Shown here piece after piece: positions 13,964 to 15,588 of a DNA stretch of 15,588 nt. The position numbers were made by a program, and so were the translations under genes. The notes below the pieces were generated by a model. It was not told the origin of the DNA and did not search any database. It worked only from the letters and a program-made list of their open reading frames with translations. Within the stretch, counting starts at the first letter, position 1. Each line of letters starts with the position of its first letter. The DNA lies in assembly GCA_041748615.1 (NCBI GenBank), contig JBGTCY010000320.1, positions 1 to 15,588 on the forward strand, written 5' to 3'. This DNA is from JBGTCY01 sp041748615. GTDB lineage: Bacteria > Bacteroidota > Bacteroidia > Chitinophagales > CAIOSU01.

Positions 13964-15415
13964 TCAGATAAAATTTTCTCTGAAAAATCTGACTGAATTT
14001 TCACGCATGATTTTACTCACCAACTCATGGGGCTGATAACCGTGCCAAAGGTTGTGGTTCATTTTAGTTTTATCAAGGTAAGTAATCAGGTCGTTTTCCA
14101 TGCTGGAAAAACTTTCCGCGTTTTTATAAACGTCCACATGTGAGATGCCTCCGTCATAGTCGGTGCCGATACCGATAATATCCCAGGCTGTTTTTTGTCC
14201 CACCGCCTTCACCGTCTGAAAAATATTTGCCCACATCACTTCGCACCATGCTTCAGTTTTCTGTGCTTCATTTTCAATGGAGTTGAGACGTTGTAATGTT
14301 TTGAAACCGGCAAGATTGCCTTTATCCAGCATGATGCCCAGAATCCCGCCTGATTCATGGATAATTCGGATTTCCTCGTTTGAAATATTAATACTTCTGC
14401 GATGCAGGAAACTGCGCCTGCTTTTCCGGTTGTGGTCTTTCACCCTGATGGAATCATCAAGTGTTTCAAATCCATTCACTCCCGTATGACTACTGATGAC
14501 CGGAATCTTATCCCCCGGATTCAGGCGATTATATTTTGAAATAAAATCATAATACTGTTTGCGGGCGGCAACACTCATGTGTTTGGTATCTATGAGAATA
14601 CGCTTCCCGTTGTGTTTTCCTAAAAGTTCATTTAATGCCAGCCATCCCAGGTCCGTGATTCCGTTATTAATGCCTTTTTCCTGATTGATTAATTGATTAA
14701 AGGGAAATGGAATACTTGGAGCGTGACCGGTCAGTTGGTTCCAGAAATGATGCGCAAGGTTCATGAAAAAAGGAGGATGTTCCCATGATTTCAATTGGCG
14801 GATGTTACGCATTAATTCTTCTCTCAGTTCATCAGGAGTCATATTTTCGGTAACCGGATTTCCGCAGCCAAGCGCGTGACCGCCTTCAATTGATAGAATC
14901 AGTGCGATTGTGTCAGGTTCATTTTTCAGAATCTTATCCAATTGTCCATAGTTACTGACCACTTTATATTTGTATTGCTTGTCCGGACTTTCTCCTTGTC
15001 CCTGAGAGACATAATTGTACTCTTCATTGAGGTCATGGAAATAATGATTTTCCTGTTGCTGCAAGCCGGTTACTCTTTCCAAAGCGATTCCAGTGATGTG
15101 TTCCAAAACGCTGTCCACATTTTCAGAGCCAAAAATGAGATTTGGAAGCGCTCTGAATTTTAAAAAACCTTTCTCCATCGGATAAAGTGAAATAACCGCC
15201 ACACGAACACCGCCATTTACCATCGTGTAAAGATTTGCCTGTGATTCTTTGGCAATTGCGTTGGATTTTCTTCTGAAAAGCCGGGTCAGACTGTTATCGG
15301 TATAAGGATGTTCTAACTTTTCCCACATGTTGCGGGTTGGATGCGGATGCCCGCTGTTAAAAGATTTTAAAGTTGGGTGGCAGTGGAGGTCAACATAAAA
15401 GTTATTGTGTGTCAT
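13964..15415 (-). CDS. Peptidase M19 (renal/membrane dipeptidase-like) metallohydrolase
   Basis: The 483-residue protein has an amidohydrolase TIM-barrel pattern of the M19 dipeptidase family, which removes C-terminal or D-amino acids from dipeptides using a binuclear metal centre. Likely metal ligands are His11 and His13 (DLHCH), Glu177 (LSIEGGHAL), His279 (IDTKHMS) and His310 (ISSHTG), with the substrate-activating Asp419 in GIGTDYDGG. The DGHND motif of classic M19 enzymes is DLHCH here, so the Asp ligand is replaced by His. LAHHFWNQ (220-227) is a further conserved block. There is no signal peptide, so it should be cytoplasmic. It is longer than typical M19 enzymes (about 330-420) because of inserts near 105-160 and 320-345. 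It converges with queA and diverges from the gene at 15493. Confidence 0.85.
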   Translation of the reverse strand: MTHNNFYVDLHCHPTLKSFNSGHPHPTRNMWEKLEHPYTDNSLTRLFRRKSNAIAKESQANLYTMVNGGVRVAVISLYPMEKGFLKFRALPNLIFGSENVDSVLEHITGIALERVTGLQQQENHYFHDLNEEYNYVSQGQGESPDKQYKYKVVSNYGQLDKILKNEPDTIALILSIEGGHALGCGNPVTENMTPDELREELMRNIRQLKSWEHPPFFMNLAHHFWNQLTGHAPSIPFPFNQLINQEKGINNGITDLGWLALNELLGKHNGKRILIDTKHMSVAARKQYYDFISKYNRLNPGDKIPVISSHTGVNGFETLDDSIRVKDHNRKSRRSFLHRRSINISNEEIRIIHESGGILGIMLDKGNLAGFKTLQRLNSIENEAQKTEAWCEVMWANIFQTVKAVGQKTAWDIIGIGTDYDGGISHVDVYKNAESFSSMENDLITYLDKTKMNHNLWHGYQPHELVSKIMRENSVRFFRENFI

Positions 15416-15480
15416 GCTTCACAAGTCATTTGTTTATTTATTTAAAAAGGCTTAGTTCTAAATAAATCAGCAATAATATT

Positions 15481-15488
15481 TAATTTTG
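15481..15488 (+). promoter_or_regulatory. Candidate -7 promoter element before the last gene
   Basis: TAATTTTG fits TAnnTTTG. No clear TTG lies at -33 (only TTC near 15456). The match ends 4 bp before the first ATG, so a transcript from it would be leaderless or use the ATG at 15532. Confidence 0.45.
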
Positions 15489-15492
15489 CTAC

Positions 15493-15588
15493 ATGCTAAA
15501 CCACAAAACAATCATAGAGCAGTTTGGGCAGATGGATTCAGCCGACCGGCAAGCCGTTTTATCTCAGCTTTTATTGATGAACGAAGGA
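15493..15588 (+). CDS. Unrecognised protein, N-terminal part only
   Basis: An open frame of 32 codons (MLNHKTIIEQFGQMDSADRQ, then AVLSQLLLMNEG) runs off the right edge. It predicts an amphipathic, probably helical N terminus with no signal peptide. The frame follows a TAnnTTTG-like element. Two starts are possible: 15493, or the internal ATG at 15532, which would leave a leader of about 40 nt. Too little is present to name a family. Confidence 0.6.
   Translation, partial: MLNHKTIIEQFGQMDSADRQAVLSQLLLMNEG

Overview
The window looks like a chromosomal segment of a Bacteroidota bacterium, probably from the Chitinophagales/Saprospirales/Sphingobacteriales side. The signs are a queA promoter of the Bacteroidota type (TTG, 21 nt, TAnnTTTG), start codons mostly without Shine-Dalgarno sequences, and the order PorX-like PglZ protein, tsaE, alanine dehydrogenase. 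Nothing here fixes the genus.

Layout. 1-1849 (+): tail of a PglZ/PorX-type protein, tsaE and ald. 1874-4318 (-): a large hybrid sensor kinase (CHASE3-like sensor, HisKA, HATPase, receiver, HPt), convergent with ald. 4319-6680: an accessory island with four directly repeated copies of a 50-61 bp element joined to tracts of imperfect 7-bp repeats, two apparent group II intron remnants, a DUF433/DUF5615 (VapBC-like) toxin-antitoxin pair on the minus strand, and a 5'-truncated SPOR-domain fragment whose open frame runs into the repeat DNA. 6681-12577 (+): an export-targeted hydrolase cluster of one class-C beta-lactamase-like serine hydrolase lipoprotein and two tandem paralogous penicillin/AHL-acylase-type Ntn hydrolases. 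12749-13798 (+): queA with its own promoter. 13964-15415 (-): an M19-type dipeptidase. 15493 to the end (+): first 32 codons of an unrecognised gene.

How the genes work together. TsaE (tRNA t6A) and QueA (tRNA queuosine) are core tRNA-modification genes unrelated to their neighbours. The hydrolase lipoprotein and the two acylases probably act together outside the cytoplasm on N-acylated amides or beta-lactam-like substrates; the real substrate cannot be read from sequence. The dipeptidase lacks a signal peptide and is probably cytoplasmic.

The most unusual signal is a set of 7-bp-phased degenerate repeat tracts at five or more places (about 4367, 4451-4698, 6376-6459, 8150, 10414-10476, 13886-13927). 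They share the period but not the unit sequence, and one lies inside the 5' coding region of the second acylase gene.
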